Shown here: piece by piece, positions 53,206-61,129 of the stretch
Layout of the letters: every line of letters begins with the position of its first letter
Position numbering within the stretch: the stretch's first letter is position 1
Assembly (NCBI RefSeq): GCF_900163665.1
Contig: NZ_FUIA01000019.1
Coordinates: 524,803 to 588,802 of the forward strand
Direction: 5' to 3'
DNA: 64,000 bases
From: Frigoribacterium sp. JB110
GTDB taxonomy: Bacteria; Actinomycetota; Actinomycetes; Actinomycetales; Microbacteriaceae
The notes under the pieces: generated by a model
The model's database searches: none
What the model was told of the DNA's origin: nothing
The model's input: only the letters and a program-made list of their open reading frames with translations
Program-made: the position numbers and the translations under genes

Positions 53206-54891
53206 TCAGACCGATGCTGTGGCGAGCAGCTCGCGGGCGTGGGTGAGCGCGGCGCCAGAGTCGGACATGCCGGAGAGCAGCCGGGCCATCTCCGACTCGC
53301 GTTCCTCGCCCGACAGTGCTCGAACGCTCGAGGTGGTGACGGTGCCGTCCGAGGCCTTCACGACCGAGAGATGGTTGTTCGCGAATGCCGCGACTTGAGC
53401 GAGGTGCGTGACGGCGATCACCTGGGAGCGCTCGGCGAGTCGCGCCAGTCTGCGGCCCACCTCGATCGCCGCCGCGCCCCCGATGCCCGCATCGACCTCG
53501 TCGAACACGAACGTCGGCACCGGGTCGGTCTCGGCGATGACCACCTCGATCGCGAGCATCACGCGGCTGAGCTCACCGCCCGATGCGCCCTTGGACACCG
53601 GTCGCGGTTCCGCCCCCGGATGGGGGGCCAGCAGGAAGGAGACCTCGTCGCGGCCGTGCGTCGATTCCGGCGCCGGTCCGACGCTCACGGTCAGCTCGGC
53701 GTCCGGCATGGCGAGCGCGTGCAGCTCCTCGGTCACAGCGGCGGACAGCCGCCCTGCCGCTTCCGCACGCGCCGCGGTCAGCCGCGCCGCACGATCATCG
53801 AGGACCTCGCGCGCCTCATCGCGCAACCCGGCCAGGCGTTCGACGCGCTCGCCGTCGTCGTCGAGCTCCGCGAGCCTCGCCGACCCGGTCTCGAGAAGCG
53901 CGATCGCCTCGTCGAGCGAACCATGGCTGCGCACCAGCGCATTCACCGCCGCCCTGCGCTCCTCGACCGCCGCGAGCTCCACCGGGCCCTGCTCATCGAG
54001 GTCGGCGAGGAAGCTCGACAGCTCGACGGCGAGGTCAGCCGTGCGGTATCCGATCTCTGCGACCTGTTCGGCGATGCCGGTCAGCGCCGGATCCGCCGCG
54101 CGCTCGAGCTCTCGGCGGGCCTCTGCGAGCAGTCCGGAGACGTCGGGAGCGTCCTCCTCGCTCGAGAGAGACTCGCGCGCGGTGGCGGCAGCGGCCCGCA
54201 GCTGCTCGGCGTTGGCCAGCCGTTCGGCGCGCGCCGCCAGATCCGTGTCCTCCCCCGATTCCGGATCGACCTGCTCGATCTCGGCCAAGGTGTCGCGCAG
54301 TCGCTCCGCTTCCTCGGCGCGGGCGTCGCGCTGTTCGATGAGCCTTGCCAGCTCGGCGTCGACGGTGCGCCAGGCCTCGTACGCCTCCGCGTACTCCGCG
54401 CGGGGCGTGCGCACGGCATCACCGCCGAAGCGGTCCAGCGCGTCGCGCTGAGCCGCCTGCGACTTCAGCCGCAGCTGCTCCGACTGCCCGTGCACGACCA
54501 CGAGGTGCTCGGCGAGATCACCCAGTACGCCGGCCGGGGCACCGCGTCCGCCGACGCTGGCCCTGCTGCGGCCCTCGGCGGAGATGGTGCGGCCGAGGAA
54601 GAGCTCGCCTCTCCCCTTCCCGATCGGCTCGACCTCGCCGCCTGCCTCCTGCACCCGTTCGACGACGGGACCGTCGTCCGGCACGTTCCACACCCCGTCG
54701 ACCGAAGCCTGCGTCGCCCCCTTGCGCACAGCACCCGAGTCGGCGCGAGCGCCGAGCAGCAGGCCCAGCCCCGTCACGACCATGGTCTTTCCCGCGCCGG
54801 TCTCACCCGTCACCGCGGTGAATCCCGACCCGAACGGCATGGTGGCCTCGGCGATCACGCCGAGGCCGCGCAGTCGCATCTGCTCGATCAC
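53206..54891 (-). CDS. recN: DNA repair protein RecN
   Basis: 561-residue SMC-like ATPase involved in double-strand break repair. Walker A GETGAGKTMV is near the N-terminus, a long coiled-coil middle (about 155-380) follows, and the C-terminal half has the signature KGASGGELSRVMLAIE and the Walker B TFVFDEVDAGIGG. The start ATG overlaps the nadK stop (ATGA), so the two are coupled. No SOS box was recognised in this position. Confidence 0.96.
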   Translation of the reverse strand: MIEQMRLRGLGVIAEATMPFGSGFTAVTGETGAGKTMVVTGLGLLLGARADSGAVRKGATQASVDGVWNVPDDGPVVERVQEAGGEVEPIGKGRGELFLGRTISAEGRSRASVGGRGAPAGVLGDLAEHLVVVHGQSEQLRLKSQAAQRDALDRFGGDAVRTPRAEYAEAYEAWRTVDAELARLIEQRDARAEEAERLRDTLAEIEQVDPESGEDTDLAARAERLANAEQLRAAAATARESLSSEEDAPDVSGLLAEARRELERAADPALTGIAEQVAEIGYRTADLAVELSSFLADLDEQGPVELAAVEERRAAVNALVRSHGSLDEAIALLETGSARLAELDDDGERVERLAGLRDEAREVLDDRAARLTAARAEAAGRLSAAVTEELHALAMPDAELTVSVGPAPESTHGRDEVSFLLAPHPGAEPRPVSKGASGGELSRVMLAIEVVIAETDPVPTFVFDEVDAGIGGAAAIEVGRRLARLAERSQVIAVTHLAQVAAFANNHLSVVKASDGTVTTSSVRALSGEERESEMARLLSGMSDSGAALTHARELLATASV

Positions 54892-55874
54892 TCCGGCTCC
54901 TCGTTCCCCTCCGTCGTCGCGTGATCATCCGAGATCGGAATCACGCTCACGGACGTCGTCATCATCGTTCCCGTCGGCCCTCGCCAACCGTGCACAGGCA
55001 GCTGGAACTTCCGCACCAGTCGATCCGTGAACGCCGCGGGGTGCAGCCGCGCCAGCCTCACCGGCTTCGGCGAGCGTCTGACCGAAACCCTGGCCCCCTC
55101 CGGCAGCGAGTATGTGCGACGACCGTCGCACCACAGCACACCTGAGCCTCCCATCGAGTTCTGCAGCTCGAGCGCGACGGCGTGCTCCGGCCCGACCACG
55201 AGGGGACGGGCGAACAGCGCGTGGGCCGACACCGGCACCACGGTGATCGCCTGCACGGTCGGCCACACGACGGGCCCGCCGGCGGAGAAGCCGTACGCGG
55301 TCGACCCGGTCGGCGTCGCGATCACCACGCCGTCGGCGCCGAAGCTCGACAGCGGGCGCCTGTCCACCTCGAGGACGACGTCGATCATCCGGCCAGGGCT
55401 GTCCTTCTCGATGGAAGCCTCATTCAGTGCGAAGCTCTCGAAGACGATCCGCCCCGCGCCGTCCCGCACCTTGACGGCGAGTGCGAGGCGCTCCTCGACC
55501 TCGTAGTCGCCGGCGACGGCGCGCGCGACGGCGGCGTCCATGTTGTCGCGTTCGATCTCGGCGAGGAAGCCGACGTGTCCCATGTTGATGCCGAGGACTG
55601 GGGCCGTCCCCTCTCGCACCAGTTCCGCGGCGCGGAGAATCGTGCCGTCGCCGCCGAGCACGATGGCGAGGTCGAGATCGTCGACCCTGATGTCGTCACC
55701 CAGCACGGCGATGTCGCCCAGCACGGGGGCCAGCTCGGCGAGCGCTGTGCGGTCGGCGAGCTCCATCACGGGCGTGGCGCCGGCGCGCCGCAGGGTGTCG
55801 ACCACCCGCACAGCGGCATCGACGGTGTCGTCGCGATGCGCGTGCGCCACAACCAGGATCCTGCGCTCAGCCAT
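54888..55874 (-). CDS. nadK: NAD kinase
   Basis: 328-residue kinase that makes NADP from NAD. The GGDGTILRAAE motif with the catalytic Asp, GINMGHVGFLAEI, ALNEASIEK and TPTGSTAYGFSAGGPVV are all present. The C-terminus is extended by about 30 residues. Start ATG 55874 (MAERRILVV). In most actinobacteria nadK follows tlyA directly; here an amino-acid transporter and arfB intervene. Confidence 0.96.
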   Translation of the reverse strand: MAERRILVVAHAHRDDTVDAAVRVVDTLRRAGATPVMELADRTALAELAPVLGDIAVLGDDIRVDDLDLAIVLGGDGTILRAAELVREGTAPVLGINMGHVGFLAEIERDNMDAAVARAVAGDYEVEERLALAVKVRDGAGRIVFESFALNEASIEKDSPGRMIDVVLEVDRRPLSSFGADGVVIATPTGSTAYGFSAGGPVVWPTVQAITVVPVSAHALFARPLVVGPEHAVALELQNSMGGSGVLWCDGRRTYSLPEGARVSVRRSPKPVRLARLHPAAFTDRLVRKFQLPVHGWRGPTGTMMTTSVSVIPISDDHATTEGNEEPE

Positions 55875-56001
55875 CGTCCGCTCCGCTCTCTCCTGCATTC
55901 GACACGTCTACCCATTGTGTCGGATCCGCGGCGGCCCGTCGCGTTCTGCACAGGCGGTTCGCTTCCGCAGTGCGACGCGCGCACCGGGAAGCGAAGCGAT
56001 C

Positions 56002-56727
56002 TCAGAGCACCTTGTTCAGGAACTCCTGCGTGCGGCTCTCTCGCGGTCGGGAGAAGACCTGTTCCGGGTCTCCCTCCTCCACGATCACGCCGCCGTCCAT
56101 GAAGATCACGCGATCGCCGACCTCACGGGCGAAGCCCATCTCATGAGTGACGACGACCATCGTCATGCCCTCGAGTGCGAGACCCTTCATCACCGCGAGC
56201 ACCTCACCGACGAGCTCGGGGTCGAGCGCGGACGTCGGCTCGTCGAACAGCATGATCCGCGGCTCCATCGCCAGCGCCCTCGCGATCGCGACGCGCTGCT
56301 GCTGGCCTCCGGACAGGCTTGACGGATAGGCGTTCTCCTTGTCCTCGAGCCCGACCTTGACCAGCAGCGCCCGACCGCGCTCGCGCGCCGCGTCCTTGCC
56401 GAGCCTGCGGACCATCGTCGGTGCGAGCATCACATTGTCGATCACCGACATGTGCGGGAACAGATTGAACTGCTGGAAGACCATGCCGATCTCCGAGCGC
56501 ACGTCGTCGATGCGCACCTTCGGATCGGTGAGGCTGTGCCCGTCGATGACGACCTCACCGCCCGTGATGTCCTCGAGCCGGTTCAGGCATCGCAGCAGCG
56601 TGCTCTTTCCTGACCCGGAGGGACCGATCACGCACACGACCTCGCCGTCATCCACGGACAGGTCGATGCCGGTCAGGACGTCGTTCTTGCCGAATGATTT
56701 GCGCAGATCCGTGACGTCGATGATCAT
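56002..56727 (-). CDS. Polar amino acid ABC transporter ATPase (GlnQ type)
   Basis: 241-residue ATPase. Walker [11 protein letters not shown]-loop [12 protein letters not shown], signature [17 protein letters not shown], Walker [18 protein letters not shown]-loop VVTHEM. This pattern is specific to the polar amino-acid uptake family (Gln, Glu, His, Arg). It overlaps the permease start by 4 bp. The three genes form one operon on the minus strand. Confidence 0.95.
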   Translation of the reverse strand: MIIDVTDLRKSFGKNDVLTGIDLSVDDGEVVCVIGPSGSGKSTLLRCLNRLEDITGGEVVIDGHSLTDPKVRIDDVRSEIGMVFQQFNLFPHMSVIDNVMLAPTMVRRLGKDAARERGRALLVKVGLEDKENAYPSSLSGGQQQRVAIARALAMEPRIMLFDEPTSALDPELVGEVLAVMKGLALEGMTMVVVTHEMGFAREVGDRVIFMDGGVIVEEGDPEQVFSRPRESRTQEFLNKVL

Positions 56728-57395
56728 GACCGCAGCTCCAATCGCTTCTCGGTGTATCGGAGCGCGAGGGAGAGGCTCAGCGTGATCACCAGGTAGAACA
56801 CCGCCACCGTCGTGTACATCTCCACGGCATTGAAATGGCTGGCGACGATCGTCCTGGCTTGGAAGAGCAGGTCGTGCACGAGAATGACCGACAGCAGCGA
56901 GGTGTCCTTGATGCTGACGATGAATTGATTCCCCAGCGGAGGGATCATCCGTTTGAAGGCCTGCGGCCAGATCACCTTGCGCATCGTGATGTGGTGGCTC
57001 ATGCCGAGCGAACGGCCCGCCTCCATCTGCCCCTTGTCGACCGATTGCACCGCGCCTCGAACGATCTCAGCGATGTATGCGCCCGAGTTCAGTCCGATCA
57101 CGATGATGCCGGCCACAAGCGACGGCAGCGTGTACTGGATGATCAGCGGCAGCGCGAAGAACAGCCAGATGGCCTGGACCAGCAGCGGCGTACCGCGGAG
57201 CACCTCGATATAGACGACGGCGATCCCGCGCACGAATCGGAACCGGCTCAGCCGTGCCAGTCCGAAGATCGCGCCCAGCACGAAACCGATTCCGATCCCG
57301 GCTCCGGCGACCAGGAGCGTGTAGAGGAAACCGACGCCGAGCTGCGGCAAGAACTCGACGACACCGAACCAGTCGAAGTCCGTGATGATGTTCAT
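56724..57395 (-). CDS. Polar amino acid ABC transporter permease
   Basis: 223-residue membrane permease of the HisM/GlnP family with about five helices. The conserved EAA loop reads [34 protein letters not shown] (quoted in parts). The pattern LRGTPLLVQ and [16 protein letters not shown] is diagnostic. Only one permease gene is present, so it probably forms a homodimer. Confidence 0.95.
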   Translation of the reverse strand: MNIITDFDWFGVVEFLPQLGVGFLYTLLVAGAGIGIGFVLGAIFGLARLSRFRFVRGIAVVYIEVLRGTPLLVQAIWLFFALPLIIQYTLPSLVAGIIVIGLNSGAYIAEIVRGAVQSVDKGQMEAGRSLGMSHHITMRKVIWPQAFKRMIPPLGNQFIVSIKDTSLLSVILVHDLLFQARTIVASHFNAVEMYTTVAVFYLVITLSLSLALRYTEKRLELRS

Positions 57396-57459
57396 CGCGT
57401 CGACAGCCCTCGCCCGTGCGCGGGATCGACGCCGTCACTTCGCACGCTCATCCGCACGC

Positions 57460-58287
57460 TCAGCCGGCCTGTGCTTCCGCGAGCTCGTCGATCCACTCCG
57501 GGTCGCTGCCGAACCACTCGTTGTAGATGTCCGCGTAGGTGCCGTCGTCGATCATCTCGGCAAGCGCCGCGTTCATCGCCTCGAGCAGGTCCTCGTTGCC
57601 CTTCGCCAGCGCGATGCCGTAGTCCTGCGCCTCGAGCAGTTCCCCGACCGTCTTCAGGCTGTCCTCCCCCTCGGTGAGGATGTAGTACTCGACGTTCGGC
57701 GCGTCGTAGAGCACCGCGTCGGAGCCGCCGCCCTCAACCGACAGGTAGGCCTGGTCGAGCTGCTCGTACGTGTTCGGCGTCGCGCCGTCGATGTTCTCAG
57801 TGATGTAGTCGGCGCTGGTCGATCCGAGCCGCGTCGCGATCGTGAGACCTTCCAGATCGTCGACGCCGGTGATGTCCGTGTTGTCGGCCGGCACACCGAT
57901 GCGCAACCCCGACTTGTAGTACGGGCTGGTGAAGTCGACGGCGCTCTTGCGGTCTTCGGTGATAGTGATGCCAGCGATCGCGATGTCGAAGGCGCCCGTC
58001 TGCAGGCCGGGGATGATGCCGTCGAAGTTCGTGGACTCGAGGTCGATCTCGAAGCCGACGCGATCCGCGATCTCATTGACGACGTCGATGTCGAATCCGA
58101 CGTACTCGCCGTCCTCTTCGAACTCGAAGGGCACGAAGGAGCTGTCAGTGGCGACGACGTAGCTGTCCTCGAGGCCGCTGCCCTCGCCGCCGTCGCCCCC
58201 TCCGTCACCGCCGCCGCTGCAGCTGGCCAGGCCGCCTACCAGGAGAAGAGTCGATGCTGCGATTGCTGTGGTCTTGGTGATCTTCAC
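57460..58287 (-). CDS. Amino acid ABC transporter substrate-binding lipoprotein
   Basis: 275-residue periplasmic-type binding protein anchored as a lipoprotein. The signal TTAIAASTLLLVGGLASC ends in the lipobox LASC; a Gly-rich linker follows. The family 3 solute-binding signature is GFDIDVVNEIADRVGFEID, with FDIAIAGITITEDRK. Asp/Glu-rich binding regions suit a polar amino acid. Start GTG 58287 (VKITKTT). It is first in the operon, upstream of the permease. Confidence 0.93.
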   Translation of the reverse strand: MKITKTTAIAASTLLLVGGLASCSGGGDGGGDGGEGSGLEDSYVVATDSSFVPFEFEEDGEYVGFDIDVVNEIADRVGFEIDLESTNFDGIIPGLQTGAFDIAIAGITITEDRKSAVDFTSPYYKSGLRIGVPADNTDITGVDDLEGLTIATRLGSTSADYITENIDGATPNTYEQLDQAYLSVEGGGSDAVLYDAPNVEYYILTEGEDSLKTVGELLEAQDYGIALAKGNEDLLEAMNAALAEMIDDGTYADIYNEWFGSDPEWIDELAEAQAG

Positions 58288-58410
58288 GAAGCGCCTTTCG
58301 TCATCGCCGAAACCGCGTTCGCGGTGTCCGGATGTCTGAAACGTATACACGCGGACAATGCATGTCAAACAGTGCACGACGGCTTCGCCCACGACGACGA
58401 AGCCCCGCGC

Positions 58411-58851
58411 TCATTCCGCGCCGGGCCGTCGCCTTGTCCGTTTGGTCTCGCCGCGCAATCGCTTTCCCTCGAGACGACGGCGCTGCGATCCCCGTGTGGG
58501 ACGCGTCGGGCGCCGAGCGATCTCCGGGGCGACGGCGTCGCGCAGCAGCTCGGCGAGGCGCTGCCGTGCCGCGACCCGATTGCGTCGCTGGGCGCGCTCC
58601 TCGGAGGAATCGACGGTGAGCACGGTTCCGCTCAGCCGGCTCGCCAGGCGTTCCAGCACACGCGAGCGCTGAATCTCGTCGAGGGCCGACGTCGAACCCA
58701 GATCCAGGCTCAGCTGCACGCGGGAATCGGCGGTGTTCACGCCCTGCCCGCCCGGCCCGGAGGAGCGCGAGAACTGTTCGATCAGCTCCGCCGCTGGGAT
58801 CACAAGACCGCGCGGCGCACCTGGGCCCGGCTGCACGCGAAGATCGTCCAC
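58411..58851 (-). CDS. arfB: Alternative ribosome-rescue factor ArfB (peptidyl-tRNA hydrolase)
   Basis: 146-residue rescue factor. The catalytic GGQ is in SRSSGPGGQGVNTADSRV; the basic C-terminal tail (RRLEGKRLRGETKRTRRR) inserts into the empty mRNA channel of stalled ribosomes. No SPF-type codon-recognition domain is present, which separates it from release factors. It lies 123 bp upstream of the binding-protein gene on the same strand. The 266-bp gap 58852-59117 upstream holds nothing recognisable. Confidence 0.93.
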   Translation of the reverse strand: MDDLRVQPGPGAPRGLVIPAAELIEQFSRSSGPGGQGVNTADSRVQLSLDLGSTSALDEIQRSRVLERLASRLSGTVLTVDSSEERAQRRNRVAARQRLAELLRDAVAPEIARRPTRPTRGSQRRRLEGKRLRGETKRTRRRPGAE

Positions 58852-59117
58852 TCCCCCAGTGTCCCGCGTCCCGGCGATGCTCGTCGACTCGCTCGCGCCT
58901 CGGCCAGCAGCGGCCGGCCCTGCTGAGACCGGCAGGACGTCTTCATCGGCAGCCGAGGGGTCGGCTCGCAGACGGGCGAAACGAACATGTGATGCCCTTC
59001 ACACCCTCCGCGCGTCGTGCCCGCTCGGTCGAAGAACGGTACGAAGACGACACGGCCGATCGCCATGACCGAAGCACGGGACGACGCGAGCACGGCTCCG
59101 ACGCGGAAACGGAATGC

Positions 59118-59912
59118 CTAGCGAGCGGCAGCATCGATCTCGTCGGTCCAGTCCTGCGTCGACGCTCCCGGTGCGAGGCGGAGCAGGATCTCGCGGTTGC
59201 CGTGGGTGCCGAGCACGGGTGAGGGCAGCAGCCCTCGCGCACCGAGGCCGACCGTCTCCGCTGCGGCGACGACATCCCGCACCGCGGCGACGCGCAGTTC
59301 AGGATCGACGACGATGCCTTCGCGGATGCCGGTGCGGCCGACCTCGAACTGCGGCTTCACCAGCAGCACGACGTCGCAGTCCGCGCCCGCGGGCAGCACA
59401 TCCGCAGCGGCCGGGAGCACGTGTCGCAGCGAGATGAACGACAGGTCGCCGGTGATGAGCGTCGGCCGCTCGCCGATGCCGCTGCTCTCGGCCAGCGACT
59501 CCGGCGTCATGTGGCGCACGTTGTATCCCTCGACGGTACGCACGCCGTCGTCCGCCGCCACGACGGCCGCGAGCTGGTCGTGCCCGACGTCGACCGCGAT
59601 GACCGTGCGGGCGCCGCGCTCGCGGAGCACCTGTGTGAATCCGCCCGTCGACGCCCCCATGTCGAGCGCGATGCGGTCGGCGACGTCGATGCCGAAGCCG
59701 TCGAGCGCGGCGATCAGCTTGTGGGCGCCGCGGCTGACGTAGTGGTCTCCCCCGTCGATCCGGATGTCGGATGTCGGATCGACGCGCTGGGCCGGCTTCG
59801 CGGCGATCCGTCCGTCGACGCGCACCGATCCGTCCGAGATGAGCGAAGCGGCGTGCGTGCGGGAACGGGCGAGACCGCGTGCGGCGAGCTCGGCGTCGAG
59901 CCGTGCGCTCAT
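59118..59912 (-). CDS. tlyA: TlyA family 16S/23S rRNA 2'-O-methyltransferase
   Basis: 264-residue methyltransferase that methylates 16S C1409 and 23S C1920 in mycobacteria, giving sensitivity to capreomycin and viomycin. An N-terminal S4 domain (MSARLDAELAARGLARSRT) is followed by a SAM-binding domain with DMGASTGGFTQVLRERGA and VDVGHDQL. The start overlaps the upstream small ORF (ATGA). It is transcribed with the HAD gene upstream. Confidence 0.95.
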   Translation of the reverse strand: MSARLDAELAARGLARSRTHAASLISDGSVRVDGRIAAKPAQRVDPTSDIRIDGGDHYVSRGAHKLIAALDGFGIDVADRIALDMGASTGGFTQVLRERGARTVIAVDVGHDQLAAVVAADDGVRTVEGYNVRHMTPESLAESSGIGERPTLITGDLSFISLRHVLPAAADVLPAGADCDVVLLVKPQFEVGRTGIREGIVVDPELRVAAVRDVVAAAETVGLGARGLLPSPVLGTHGNREILLRLAPGASTQDWTDEIDAAAR

Positions 59913-60082
59913 GCCTCGCCTGGCGCCTGTTCGAGGCGCTGAGCGAGCTCGGTGTGCAGCGCGCGGTACGCCTCGGCGCGCTCGACGAGCGGTTGACCCT
60001 CGATCACGCGCACTCGGCTGACGAGCACGCCGTCCTCGCCGGCGGCGCCGTCCGGTGTTGCGCCCTCTTCGCTGCCCTGCAT
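59909..60082 (-). CDS. Small conserved protein between tlyA and the HAD gene
   Basis: 57 residues: MQGSEEGATPDGAAG..., a basic-acidic helical C-terminal half (VERAEAYRALHTELAQRLEQ). Start ATG 60082; the stop overlaps the tlyA start (ATGA), so it is almost certainly translated. Small ORFs occupy this position in other actinobacteria (as Rv1693 in M. tuberculosis). Function unknown. Confidence 0.8.
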   Translation of the reverse strand: MQGSEEGATPDGAAGEDGVLVSRVRVIEGQPLVERAEAYRALHTELAQRLEQAPGEA

Positions 60083-60091
60083 GGGGCCAGG

Positions 60092-61129
60092 CTACCGCTG
60101 TCGGTGGAACGGATCGGCGTACAACCGCTCCGGCACGCGGAATCCGAAGATCTGCCTGCCGGTGGCCCAGATTCCGTGCGCGGCCGCGCGCAGCAGGTCG
60201 ATCTCGTTGCCGTCGGAGAGGATCCGGATGTCGGGACCGTCGATCTCCACGGACGCGTCGCCGACCCTCGTCACGTTTCCGCTGCGGCGGACGAGCGGGT
60301 ACGGGTCGAAGAGCTCGCGCAGGTCACCGACGATGTAGGTCGGGCGTGCGTTCGCCGCAGCCGCGAGCACGTGCTTGGGACGGTCGATCCCTGTGAGCAC
60401 GAGAGCGGACTCGATGCCGGCGGCCTGAGCGCCCTGGATGTCGGTGTCGAGCCGGTCGCCGATCATCAGCGGGCGGCGCGCAGAGAAGCGCTCCACCGCC
60501 GCATGGAAGATCGGTGCCTCCGGCTTGCCCGCGACCTCAGCGAGCCGCCCCACTGCGGTGTGCACGGCCGAGACGAGAGTCCCGTTGCCCGGAGCGATTC
60601 CGCGCGCACGAGGGATGGTCCAGTCGGTGTTGGTGGCGATCCAGGGAATGCCCCCGGCGTCCTCCGGTTCGGCGAGTGCGAAGGCCGCCTCGGCGAGATC
60701 GGTCCATGCCACCTCGGGTGAGAAGCCCTGCACAACGGCCGCCGGTGCGTCCTCCGCACTGCGGGTCACCGTGTATCCCGCCTTCTGCAGCTCGTCGACG
60801 AGTCCGTCGCCGCCGACGACCATGATGGTCGCGCCGTCGGCGACCTTCTGCGCCAGCAGCGCGACCGCCGCCTGAGGGCTGGTGACCACGTCATCCGGGC
60901 GGGTGCCGAGACCCAGCTCGCGCAGATGCTCAGCGACCGCGGCATCGGTCCTCGAGGCGTTGTTCGTGATGTAGCCGAGCCTGCGGCCCTCCGCAGCGGC
61001 GCGGTTCAGGCTCTCCACCGCATGCGGGAGCGCCCCGTCGCCTGCGTAGACGACGCCGTCGAGATCGTTCAGGACTACGTCGACACCGTCGAGGGGCGCC
61101 GGCCCCTTCTTCTTAGAAAAGAGCGCCAT
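60092..61129 (-). CDS. HAD-IIA family phosphatase (NagD-like)
   Basis: 345-residue hydrolase. The nucleophile motif is VLNDLDGVVYAGD (DxDGV), motif II TNNAS, and motif IV GDRLDTDIQGAQAAGIES. The cap domain is of the C2a type used by NagD/4-nitrophenylphosphatase. The actinobacterial gene next to tlyA is thought to act on glycerol phosphates or nucleotides. ATG 61129 is chosen; it overlaps the previous gene by 17 bp. Confidence 0.92.
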   Translation of the reverse strand: MALFSKKKGPAPLDGVDVVLNDLDGVVYAGDGALPHAVESLNRAAAEGRRLGYITNNASRTDAAVAEHLRELGLGTRPDDVVTSPQAAVALLAQKVADGATIMVVGGDGLVDELQKAGYTVTRSAEDAPAAVVQGFSPEVAWTDLAEAAFALAEPEDAGGIPWIATNTDWTIPRARGIAPGNGTLVSAVHTAVGRLAEVAGKPEAPIFHAAVERFSARRPLMIGDRLDTDIQGAQAAGIESALVLTGIDRPKHVLAAAANARPTYIVGDLRELFDPYPLVRRSGNVTRVGDASVEIDGPDIRILSDGNEIDLLRAAAHGIWATGRQIFGFRVPERLYADPFHRQR

